In this document: positions 7,285-14,358 of the stretch, piece by piece | Numbering within the stretch: the first letter of the stretch is position 1 | How the letters are laid out: the number at the start of each line of letters is the position of its first letter | Source: JAZDDE01 sp039714435 | Lineage (GTDB): Bacteria; Gemmatimonadota; Gemmatimonadetes; Palauibacterales; Palauibacteraceae | Assembly: GCA_039714435.1 (NCBI GenBank) | Contig: JBDLJJ010000010.1 | Location: forward strand, 1 to 41,693 | DNA: 41,693 bases | Direction: 5' to 3' | Translations under genes and position numbers: made by a program | The notes under the pieces: generated by a model | Database searches by the model: none | What the model was told of the DNA's origin: nothing | What the model saw: only the letters and a program-made list of their open reading frames with translations

Positions 7285-7797
7285 TCAGGGCTCTGTCGCT
7301 CGGAATCCAGTCAACGCCGAGATGAGTTCCGGCGTTGCGACCAGGATCTCGGCTGGCCGAGTTCGTACGGCCACCGTTCCGGAGGCGAGGACGGCATCCA
7401 GATCGGTTTCGTAGACTACTTCGCCGAACGACCTGGCCAGACTCTGACGCAGATCGTCGAGCTCTTCTCGCTCTACGAGAATCCAAACGTGGCCCAGAGG
7501 GCCATCATTAAACATGAACTCCACCTTGCGTGAGCCACCCAAGATATCGAGACCCCAGCAGTTGACTTGTACCTGGTCGGTGAACGGCGCCGCCTGCTCG
7601 CCCGTGTAGTGCAGTTCCTGTGTTCGCTCGCAGTCTTCGATCATGAGCGGCAAGAGCGCCTCCAGCGAGCCACCGATCACCAGCGTCCGTGGGAGGGCCG
7701 ACTCTTGGGCCAACGCTTCCTGCGCGCCCATGAGTGCCAGCCCGACGAGTAACCACACGATGATCCACAACTTGCCCGGTATGCAGTTCTTCACCAC
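7285..7797 (-). CDS. Exported hypothetical protein
   Basis: The product has a classic Sec signal peptide (positive start, then LWIIVWLLVGLALMGAQEALAQ, cleavage expected after ALA). The mature part is about 140 residues, with two cysteines (EDCERTQ and NCWGLD) that could form a disulfide, and alternating strands such as HVWILVEREELDD. No family is recognised. Two consecutive GTG codons at 7797 and 7794 follow GGGAGG; the second has the better spacing. Its stop touches the stop of the plus-strand DUF4760-like gene, and it is transcribed divergently from a GNAT gene. Confidence 0.62.
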   Translation of the reverse strand: MVKNCIPGKLWIIVWLLVGLALMGAQEALAQESALPRTLVIGGSLEALLPLMIEDCERTQELHYTGEQAAPFTDQVQVNCWGLDILGGSRKVEFMFNDGPLGHVWILVEREELDDLRQSLARSFGEVVYETDLDAVLASGTVAVRTRPAEILVATPELISALTGFRATEP

Positions 7798-7870
7798 GTG
7801 CCTCCCTAATATGTTCAGCGGTCACAGCAGGTAGGACTGGCACATGGCTGCGAAGGTTGGAGGTGAGAGC

Positions 7871-8488
7871 ATGACGAGGCAGGGCGGGGCAATCCTAGAA
7901 CTCGGGGCGCAGGACGTGGGTGAAGTCGCTGACGTGCTGTGTGAGTCCTTTTTCGATTATCCGGTAATGCGTTTCGTGCTAGGCCGTAACTCAGAGGACT
8001 ACGAGGAGCGACTCAAGATCCTCATCCACTTCTTCACCATGGCGCGGGTACTCAAGGGTGAGTCTATGTTCGGCATCGGCGAAGCCGACGACCTGAGCGC
8101 CGTAGCGCTTGTGGCGCGGGTCCCCGGCCAGGAGAGTCCCGCCGAGTTGGACGAACTGCGCGAAGGAATATGGGCCGAGTTAGGCTCAGCGGCGAGGACA
8201 CGGTACGAAGCCTTCGGCGCCGCCTGCGCATCGTTCGTAAGCGAGATCCCGCATCTCCACCTGGACATGATCGGGGTGCGTGACAGAGATCGAGGTAGAG
8301 GCCTCGGCCGCACACTCATCACTCGAGTGCACTCGATGTCGCGTGAAGATCCCGACTCAGAGGGTGTCACGCTGACAACTGAGAACCCGGCCAACGTCGC
8401 CCTCTATGAGCATTTCGGCTACAGAATTGTGGGGCACGCGACAGTCGCTCCCGGGCTGAAGACATGGTCCTTCTTCAGACCCGACTGA
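7871..8488 (+). CDS. GNAT N-acetyltransferase
   Basis: The 205-residue protein has a GNAT domain in its C-terminal half. HLHLDMIGVRDRDRGRGLGR is motif A with the RGRGLGR pyrophosphate loop, and ENPANVALYEHFGYRIVGHA is motif B. The N-terminal half (QDVGEVADVLCESFFDYP, VMRFVLG) resembles GNATs annotated for puromycin-like or other hydrophobic amines, but this is weak evidence for a substrate. The ATG at 7871 follows GGAGGTGA at the right distance; the in-frame ATG at 7844 lacks a site. The 3' end overlaps a convergent GNAT gene by 14 bases. Confidence 0.82.
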   Translation: MTRQGGAILELGAQDVGEVADVLCESFFDYPVMRFVLGRNSEDYEERLKILIHFFTMARVLKGESMFGIGEADDLSAVALVARVPGQESPAELDELREGIWAELGSAARTRYEAFGAACASFVSEIPHLHLDMIGVRDRDRGRGLGRTLITRVHSMSREDPDSEGVTLTTENPANVALYEHFGYRIVGHATVAPGLKTWSFFRPD

Positions 8489-9026
8489 TCTTCAGATCCT
8501 TCATCATCCTGGCGCAGGGCACCGAAACGCCGAGCGAAGTCGGCACGTCGAACCGCTCCGTGACGATGTATCCGGCTGACAGGTAGAACGGTTCTCCCGC
8601 CACGGTCGCGACGAGCTCGAGGGATCCGAAGCCTTCCCGCTCCGCCGCCTCTTCACACTGCTCCAGAACCAGTCGCCCGATGCCGCGCCGTACGAAATCA
8701 GGATGAGTATACATGGCGCGGATACGGGCTGGCTCGATTTTGGGATCCAGCAGTCGATCATCGCGGCCCGAAGTGTGATCGCCTCCGAACATCGTGGCAC
8801 GCCGGCTCCATCCGCCGCCTCCCACGATGCGCTGTCCAGATTCGATCACGAAATAGGTTCGATCCCGAATCAGTCCAGTATCCAGTCCCATGATTTCGAA
8901 CGAAGCCTCAAGCCGGAGATCGTCGAAGTACTCTCCGATTAGCCTTCGAATCGACAGCTGCATGAGTTGCTCGAGTGCGGGAAGATCCACTGGTTCCGCG
9001 AGCCGATGCGTGAACTGACCGCTCAT
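8475..9026 (-). CDS. GNAT N-acetyltransferase
   Basis: This 183-residue GNAT shows AEPVDLPALEQLMQLSIRRL at the N-terminus, FVIESGQRIVGGGGW, motif A RIRAMYTHPDFVRRGIGRLV with the RRGIGR loop, and motif B GEPFYLSAGYIV. The acceptor is unknown. It converges with the preceding plus-strand GNAT with a 14-base overlap of 3' ends. It diverges from the exported SnoaL-like gene across 70 bases that contain a perfect 8-bp dyad. Sequence similarity between the two convergent GNATs looks low, so they are not a recent duplication. Confidence 0.82.
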   Translation of the reverse strand: MSGQFTHRLAEPVDLPALEQLMQLSIRRLIGEYFDDLRLEASFEIMGLDTGLIRDRTYFVIESGQRIVGGGGWSRRATMFGGDHTSGRDDRLLDPKIEPARIRAMYTHPDFVRRGIGRLVLEQCEEAAEREGFGSLELVATVAGEPFYLSAGYIVTERFDVPTSLGVSVPCARMMKDLKISRV

Positions 9027-9032
9027 TCGTTA

Positions 9033-9063
9033 AATGTACGAACCTGCTCCCGGCCCGTACATT
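9033..9063. promoter_or_regulatory. Perfect 8-bp dyad in a divergent promoter region
   Basis: The arms AATGTACG and CGTACATT are exact inverted complements separated by 15 bases, giving a centre-to-centre distance of 23. The dyad starts six bases upstream of the minus-strand GNAT start codon and ends 33 bases before the plus-strand SnoaL-like start. A shared operator for a dimeric repressor or activator is the natural reading, though no regulator gene lies adjacent. Confidence 0.45.
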
Positions 9064-9096
9064 CCAGCCTACGTGACTTGAAAAAGAGGAAGGAAC

Positions 9097-9576
9097 ATGA
9101 GAAAACTGGTCTGGCTGCTCGCTTTGGCGGCCCTCGCTCGCCCGGCATCCGCGCAGGAGCCGGTTACGGTCCACTCTGACCAGCAAGCCATGCTGCAAAG
9201 CGATGACCCGCAGCTGGCGGCGAACAAGAAGCTCGTGTTTGATTTCTGGCGCGAGGTCTTGCAGGCGCGGAACATGGAATTTGCGCCTCAGTACCTGGCC
9301 GAGAACTATGTTCAGCACAATCCGAACGTGCCATCAGGCCGCCAGCCTTTTATGGACTTCTTCGGCCAGTTCGAGACGCAGCCTGTCCGTCCTCAGATCG
9401 ACAACCTGGTCACGCTCATCGCCGAGGGAGATCTGGTCATCCTGGCTTTCCGGCGTGAGCTACCCGACCCGCGCAATCCGGACCAGAACTACACGACCAC
9501 GTGGTTCGACATGCTGCGTGTAGAAGACGGAATGATAACCGAGCACTGGGACTACGGGACAATCCGGGCAGATTGA
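9097..9576 (+). CDS. Exported SnoaL-like protein
   Basis: Residues 1-20 are a Sec signal peptide (MRKLVWLLALAALARPASAQ, cleavage after ASA). The mature 139 residues match the SnoaL-like aldol-condensation-type NTF2 family: ANKKLVFDFWREVLQARNME, the conserved YLAENYVQHNPNVPSG loop with its His-Asn, LVTLIAEGDLVILAFRREL, and a closing DGMITEHWDYG. Members are usually cytosolic or of unknown role, and export suggests a periplasmic substrate. The ATG follows AGAGGAAGGA. The APH-like gene begins 11 bases after the stop, so the two are likely cotranscribed. Confidence 0.83.
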   Translation: MRKLVWLLALAALARPASAQEPVTVHSDQQAMLQSDDPQLAANKKLVFDFWREVLQARNMEFAPQYLAENYVQHNPNVPSGRQPFMDFFGQFETQPVRPQIDNLVTLIAEGDLVILAFRRELPDPRNPDQNYTTTWFDMLRVEDGMITEHWDYGTIRAD

Positions 9577-9587
9577 CCGGCCAGGAC

Positions 9588-10472
9588 ATGGCGATCGAGC
9601 CAGGGTTGCTAGAGGCGGCGGAGGGTTTTCTTGGCTCGTCTCTTCGGTCCGTCGTGGAGCTGGAGGGTGGATACGAATCACTGGTCTTTCGTGCTGAGGG
9701 GGAGAGCGGCCCGCTAGTTCTCCACGTCAGCCCTCCCTGGCGCACGCGAGCAGAGCTGGCGTGGGTCCACACCGTGGTAAGACGGGCGCACGAGAGAGTC
9801 CCCCAGGCTGTCCAGCCGATTGAGTGCGGGAGCGAGACCATCTTCGGGTGGCAGGATCGTCTGGTCACGCTATTCCCGTACATCGAAGGCGAAACGCTCA
9901 ACCGGGAAGACCCGAAGCTGCGGGACGAGGCTGGCCGCGTGCTGGCCTCCATTCATGTCGCGCTGCTGAATTGGACGGGCGGCCCGCGCCCGGATTCCGG
10001 ACCCGGCCGACCAACTCTGCCAGCAGGTCCGCCCGCACTGGAAGACCATGATCTCGACCGCTGGTGGGAGTCCGTCGTAGATATTGGCCTGGCAACCGGG
10101 GCGACGCATGGTGACTACTACAGGGGAAACCTGCTGTGCCGGGCCGGGCGAATCAGCGGAGTCGTCGACTGGCATGACGCTGCCCTGGGGCCGCTCGTTC
10201 TCGAGCTTGCCGGAGCGACTTTTGAGTTCTGCAAGAACGACGACCACATCCTGCAAGCAGACCGGGCGCGGGAATTCCTTCGCGCGTACCTAAACGCGGG
10301 CGGGCCCGTGCCGGATCACGAGTTGGAGATGCTGGTGCCCTTCATACGGTGGTGGGTTCGAAGAGATGCCAGATGGTCCCTGGCGTGCACCGGCGGCTCC
10401 CAATCCGCCTACGCACGGAAGCAGATCGAGGCGTTTGCCGATCTGGCTCACGTCCGAATCGACCTCAGGTAG
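9588..10472 (+). CDS. APH-type phosphotransferase / homoserine-kinase-II-like
   Basis: The 294-residue protein has the aminoglycoside phosphotransferase fold. The N-lobe includes VVELEGGYESLVFRAEG and RLVTLFPYIEG (hinge). The C-lobe has the catalytic loop THGDYYRGNLL, with H174, D176 and N181, and the metal-binding VVDWHDA with D194, equivalent to DFG. All catalytic positions are present, so it should bind ATP-Mg. The family phosphorylates hydroxyls of small molecules (aminoglycosides, macrolides, homoserine, choline-like substrates), and the substrate is undetermined. The ATG at 9588 is just past the upstream stop; longer in-frame extension would overlap that gene. It converges with DoxX across a hairpin. 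Confidence 0.82.
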   Translation: MAIEPGLLEAAEGFLGSSLRSVVELEGGYESLVFRAEGESGPLVLHVSPPWRTRAELAWVHTVVRRAHERVPQAVQPIECGSETIFGWQDRLVTLFPYIEGETLNREDPKLRDEAGRVLASIHVALLNWTGGPRPDSGPGRPTLPAGPPALEDHDLDRWWESVVDIGLATGATHGDYYRGNLLCRAGRISGVVDWHDAALGPLVLELAGATFEFCKNDDHILQADRAREFLRAYLNAGGPVPDHELEMLVPFIRWWVRRDARWSLACTGGSQSAYARKQIEAFADLAHVRIDLR

Positions 10473-10483
10473 GCCTGGTCGAT
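10458..10483. terminator. Bidirectional hairpin between convergent genes
   Basis: ATCGACC pairs with GGTCGAT, and AGG with CCT, giving a 10-bp stem with a two-base bulge and a TAGG loop. The hairpin spans the TAG of the APH-like gene and reaches the stop of the minus-strand DoxX gene. There is no T-tract, so intrinsic termination is plausible but unproven. Confidence 0.45.
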
Positions 10484-10890
10484 CAAGCTCGTCTCCAGCG
10501 CCGCTTCCACTGAACCGCGCCGATAATGGTCAGGAAGAACATGTGAAGGATTGGATCAAACCATCCCAAATCGGTTTCGTGAGTCAGAACTGCGTGCAGG
10601 GCTCCTACCATGACCATAGCGACGACGATCGATGCGTAGGATGCCAGCCTGGGAAGGAACAGAAGTCCGGCACCTACAAGTTCAACGGCGCCGACCAACA
10701 GAGCCATTTGAGGCGGATACCCGAAAACACCGAACCAGTGTTCCCATCCTTCCCGGCTCTGGAACTTCGACAGACCGGCTTCTCCAAGCGACAGGGCTTC
10801 CAGAGCCACCACGATCACGAACAGTCCCCAGCCTATGCGTCTTCTCCAGTGCGAGGCGGCGCTGACAGCTACGGACGTTTGCTCTTCCAC
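10483..10890 (-). CDS. DoxX-like four-TM membrane protein
   Basis: The product (135 residues from this GTG) has four hydrophobic segments: IGWGLFVIVVALEALSLG, MALLVGAVELVGAGLLFLP, YASIVVAMVMVGALHAVLTH and DPILHMFFLTIIGAVQW. The first is followed by a GxxKF-type AGLSKFQ, as in DoxX/DoxD proteins. The family is linked to quinone or thiosulfate oxidoreductases in a few cases and is usually of unknown role. The GTG lies four bases after the TAA of the upstream serine hydrolase, which favours translational coupling. A longer form starting at 10962 would overlap that gene by 68 bases. Confidence 0.7.
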   Translation of the reverse strand: MEEQTSVAVSAASHWRRRIGWGLFVIVVALEALSLGEAGLSKFQSREGWEHWFGVFGYPPQMALLVGAVELVGAGLLFLPRLASYASIVVAMVMVGALHAVLTHETDLGWFDPILHMFFLTIIGAVQWKRRWRRA

Positions 10891-10894
10891 GTCC

Positions 10895-12433
10895 TTAATC
10901 TCGCCGGACGAAGTCGAAATCGGATCCTCGCATGCGCAGTGAATGAGCCACGGCCGCCTCATCCGCGAAGTTGAACGTGACTTGATCGTCGGAATCGAAG
11001 ATCTGAGCGAAGAACAGGTCTCCCTCGAGATCGCGCGGCCGCAGCCGGCTCACGACCATGCCCCAGCGAGCTTCCAGTTCTCCGTCCACTTCAACCACTT
11101 CAACCGTTCCCCAAGCGGCGTCCTCATATGTGCCGGTGTAAGCGTCAATCGATCGGCGCGGTTTCTCGAGAAAGGTCATTTCGGCCATCATTCCAGCCAG
11201 CCGCGCCTGCTGGCCCGGCAAACGCTCGGCCAGCTGATCCAGACCCGCGTCCATGCGGGCCAGAACGTCTTCGGAACCAAGGAGTTCGTCATAGATAGCC
11301 CCTACCACGGTTTCGGCTACCCTGAGTCCGGCGCCGCCCCCGTTGGCCAGCACCGCAACGCCGAACCCGTGGGCCGGAATGAAGGCCACGTTGGAATAGT
11401 ATCCTGCAAAAGCCCCTGGACGGTGGTAGACCGTGTCGCTTTCGTACGTCCCGATGTCCCATCCCATCGCCCACTCGTGGCGGACGTAGTGGAGGAACTC
11501 GCGCTCTTGTGGTACCTGGGCTCGCTGGGACTGCTCGATTACGGCTGCCGGAATCGCTTGCCCGCCGTCCAATCGGCCGTTGTTCAGTTCCGCGTATAGA
11601 AGCCTGGCCATATCGGACGCCGTGGTGAAATGGCCGCCTGCGGGGCCCAGGTTAGGATCATCCTTGGCCAGACGAATTCGCTTCATTCCCTCCGCGCCTA
11701 TGTCATGCGGGAAGGCGAGTGATTCGTCGGGGATTCGCGAGCGGTACGACGTCGTGTGAGTCATTCCGAGCGGCTTCATTACGGCCGCATCCACAACATC
11801 CTTCCAGCCTCCGGTCACGTCCGGGGACATGAGTAAACCGACAAGATCGTAGCCGAAGTTCGAATACCGGAAATCCCGACTTGGCAGCGGAGGGTGCTGG
11901 TCGAGCAGCTCCAGCAACTGATCATTGGTGTATTCGCCCGTGAAGGCGACCCGTATGGAGATCGCCCCCTGCTGGAGTCCGTGAGTGTGAGTGAGAAGAT
12001 CTCTCACTGTCACCGAAGTCGGGTCGTAGTCCTCATGGAACCGTGTGCCGCCTGGAAACGCCTGATCCAGAGTGGCATCGAGGTCGAGTTCGCCGCGATA
12101 GTCCATTTGAGCAGCCGCCAGCGCCGTCAGCGCCTTGCTTGTCGATGCCGTATAGAATCGGGTTTCGTCAGTAACCCGGCGGCCGGTTTCCATATCGGCT
12201 ACTCCGAACGCACCGGTCCAGGCTCGGCCATCCTGCATCACGACCGCGATCTGTAGGCCGGGAATCAGGCCACGCTCCATAGCGCGCTCCGCCAGCGGCT
12301 GAAGCCGGGCCTCGAGGTCGGCGTCGGGCCGAATCGATGATTGTCCAACAGCGGTACACGCGGAACTCAAGATCATTATGCCTATTCCAGCAGGTCTGCC
12401 AACCGGACGCATGCTCATATTGCGCAATCGCAT
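10895..12433 (-). CDS. Serine hydrolase of the beta-lactamase (class C/PBP4*) family, lipoprotein
   Basis: The 512-residue protein has a lipoprotein signal (GIGIMILSSAC, putative Cys26), a beta-lactamase-fold domain and a C-terminal DUF3471-like beta domain (RSIDAYTGTYEDAAWGTVEV). The active-site SxxK is S97-T-S-K100 in FYTASTSK, and the second motif YxN is in DFRYSNFGYDL. The third Lys/His-x-Gly motif is probably the HRPGAFAGYYSN region. Such enzymes include D-peptidases, esterases and PBP4*-like proteins; beta-lactamase activity is not implied. The ATG at 12433 has AGGA eight bases upstream; 12418 and a TTG at 12466 are alternatives. The divergent AraC gene suggests regulated expression. 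Confidence 0.83.
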   Translation of the reverse strand: MRLRNMSMRPVGRPAGIGIMILSSACTAVGQSSIRPDADLEARLQPLAERAMERGLIPGLQIAVVMQDGRAWTGAFGVADMETGRRVTDETRFYTASTSKALTALAAAQMDYRGELDLDATLDQAFPGGTRFHEDYDPTSVTVRDLLTHTHGLQQGAISIRVAFTGEYTNDQLLELLDQHPPLPSRDFRYSNFGYDLVGLLMSPDVTGGWKDVVDAAVMKPLGMTHTTSYRSRIPDESLAFPHDIGAEGMKRIRLAKDDPNLGPAGGHFTTASDMARLLYAELNNGRLDGGQAIPAAVIEQSQRAQVPQEREFLHYVRHEWAMGWDIGTYESDTVYHRPGAFAGYYSNVAFIPAHGFGVAVLANGGGAGLRVAETVVGAIYDELLGSEDVLARMDAGLDQLAERLPGQQARLAGMMAEMTFLEKPRRSIDAYTGTYEDAAWGTVEVVEVDGELEARWGMVVSRLRPRDLEGDLFFAQIFDSDDQVTFNFADEAAVAHSLRMRGSDFDFVRRD

Positions 12434-12544
12434 CAATCGTATCCTGTAAACTGTGTTTTCGGGCAAGAATTACCAGATCCGACGAAACCTAATCGCCTCT
12501 CCGCTCGTCGTATTGAACGGATGTAACTGCGACAGAGAGGCCCG

Positions 12545-13345
12545 ATGGTAAAGACGTTATCCAGACATCGTACGGAGGGCGGGTGCGGAGCTGTGCTGGT
12601 TCAGTACGATGCGGGAACCCACCAGACGCCGCACGCCCACGACTTCGCTTCGATTTCAATGGTGCTGCGGGGTAGGGTACAGGAGAACGTGGGCAGGCAT
12701 TCAGTATGCGCCAGCGTTCTCGACACCGTCGTCAAACCACGCGCTACGCGGCACGAGAACCGGTTCCTCGCCCACGGAACGACGCTAATTCAGATCGTCC
12801 TGGCGGACGACACCGTGCGCGCAGCGAAGAACGCGGGCTGCCCGGTTGACCAGTGGGCCTGGATGGAGGGTACGCACACGGCTCGAGCCCTGATCTTGCT
12901 GGCCGGTCTCGTCAAACGAGGTGCTCCGTCCGCCGTTATTCAGGCGGCCATTGATGACTCAGTAGCGTGTGTCGGGTCTGCAGACGGCGAACTACTGATC
13001 GGCCGGCCGCCGGCCCGCCCGCGACACGTTCGAGCAGCTCTCGACGACGCGTGTCAGCGGGGGGTAACGCCTCCCGCCATCCAAACACTGGCACGAGAAC
13101 TCGGCGTGCATCGCGTGCAGTTGCACAGAGAGTTCCGCCGCCATTACGGAATTTCCCCGACCGAGTACCGACTGCGATCCCGGATCAAGCAAGCTGCCGG
13201 GCAGGTGGGCTCGGCGTGTCAGTCTCTCTCACAGGCATCGTATCGGGCCGGATTCGCGGATCAGGCTCACATGACACGCGAGTTCCAGGCTCGATTTGGA
13301 ACGACGCCCCTGTCGTACCGGCGTCTTGTGAACGAAGGACACTGA
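12545..13345 (+). CDS. AraC-family transcriptional regulator
   Basis: The 266-residue protein has an N-terminal cupin-like sensing domain (QYDAGTHQTPHAHDFASISM, then VLRGRVQENVG, residues ~20-85) and a C-terminal double helix-turn-helix (residues ~165-262). The first HTH is IQTLARELGVHRVQLHREFR, and the second contains LSQASYRAGFADQAHMTREF with the terminal FGTTPLSYRR signature. The cupin His-x-His motif HAH may bind metal or ligand. It is divergent from the serine hydrolase/DoxX pair across about 110 bases, which is the usual arrangement for a local regulator and its target. No clear tandem operator was found by eye in that gap. Confidence 0.88.
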   Translation: MVKTLSRHRTEGGCGAVLVQYDAGTHQTPHAHDFASISMVLRGRVQENVGRHSVCASVLDTVVKPRATRHENRFLAHGTTLIQIVLADDTVRAAKNAGCPVDQWAWMEGTHTARALILLAGLVKRGAPSAVIQAAIDDSVACVGSADGELLIGRPPARPRHVRAALDDACQRGVTPPAIQTLARELGVHRVQLHREFRRHYGISPTEYRLRSRIKQAAGQVGSACQSLSQASYRAGFADQAHMTREFQARFGTTPLSYRRLVNEGH

Positions 13346-13369
13346 GGGCCCATAGTTGAAGATCCATAC

Positions 13370-14305
13370 ATGAAACGTCTCGCGGCGCGAACCCTGACCA
13401 TCCTGCTCGCGGTCGCCGCAGGACTCGGCATCTATACGTGGAAACACCGCTCGCCGGCCGGGCCGGTCTACCCGGCAAGCTCAGCCGTGCACATTGAGCT
13501 GCCGCACCGCCTGCGCAACGGCGAAGAGCACGACGCAGCCCGCGCCCGCAACGGCGGAAACCCGTACATCCTTACAATCGATACCCCCAACGCTGGGGCC
13601 CTCCTCTACTACGGGGCTTCGCATACACGCGACCCCGAGGACCCGCAAATCGCAGACATCACCACGCGCTGGAATCACTTCGGGCCCACCGTCGCGCTTT
13701 ACGAAGGACGGAGCCGCGGGTTCTTCTATGGAGCTCTGATCGAGCCTTTTGCAGGTCTGCCAGAACCAGCCCTGGTGCATAAGCTGGCTCGCCGTGACGA
13801 TGTGCAGTTGTATTCCCTCGAGCCCGGCTACCAAGATGAGGTGGCAGCTCTCCTCCTGTCGTTCCAGCCGGAACAGATTGCCCTCTACTTCTTATTGCGC
13901 GTGTACTCTTCGGAGGCGGGGGGGACGGCCAACGAAGCGCTGGCCCGTGATCTACTGGGCAAGCGCACCGATGTAGAGGGTCTGCGAGGCTCTCTGGTTA
14001 CACTGGCGGATATCGATCGCGTGTGGCGCAGGGACTATCCTGACCAGAACGATTGGCGAGTCCAACGGGAGGAACCGCGCTATGGCTACCTGGCCGCAAT
14101 AAGCGATGCGTCTCGCCGCATACGTGGTGAGCACATGGTGCGTATCCTGGTAAGTCTAGTCCAGAAGGGCGAGCGGGTGCTCGCGGTCGTGGGCAGCGGG
14201 CATGTCATCCGCCAGGAGTGGAATCTCAGATCGCTACTGGACCAGCAACCGGCCTGGGATCAGCCGGCCGCCCCATCAGCCGGCCTGTCGCAGGGCGCTT
14301 CATGA
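13370..14305 (+). CDS. TraB/GumN (Tiki)-like membrane-anchored protein
   Basis: The 311-residue protein begins with an uncleaved-looking signal anchor (RTLTILLAVAAGLGIYTW) and then a domain resembling the TraB/GumN/Tiki superfamily, which contains metal-dependent peptidases and erythromycin-esterase-like folds. Supporting motifs are LLYYGASHTRDPED (GxxH), VALYEGR (conserved Glu-Gly-Arg) and the late VVGSGHVIRQEW with another GxxH. These Gly/His motifs are the presumed metal-binding positions. Placement outside the cytoplasm is expected. Its TGA overlaps an in-frame ATGATG that could start the methyltransferase, so the two may be coupled. The substrate is unknown. Confidence 0.65.
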   Translation: MKRLAARTLTILLAVAAGLGIYTWKHRSPAGPVYPASSAVHIELPHRLRNGEEHDAARARNGGNPYILTIDTPNAGALLYYGASHTRDPEDPQIADITTRWNHFGPTVALYEGRSRGFFYGALIEPFAGLPEPALVHKLARRDDVQLYSLEPGYQDEVAALLLSFQPEQIALYFLLRVYSSEAGGTANEALARDLLGKRTDVEGLRGSLVTLADIDRVWRRDYPDQNDWRVQREEPRYGYLAAISDASRRIRGEHMVRILVSLVQKGERVLAVVGSGHVIRQEWNLRSLLDQQPAWDQPAAPSAGLSQGAS

Positions 14306-14358
14306 TGCAAACTTATTTACGTGTCGCTAAGAGGTTTCCTGACAGACCCGGGGCTCGC

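Noticed and set aside
10895..12433. Beta-lactamase resistance gene
   Set aside because: SxxK and YxN motifs are present, but the long lipoprotein form with a DUF3471-like C-terminus fits general serine hydrolases of this fold.
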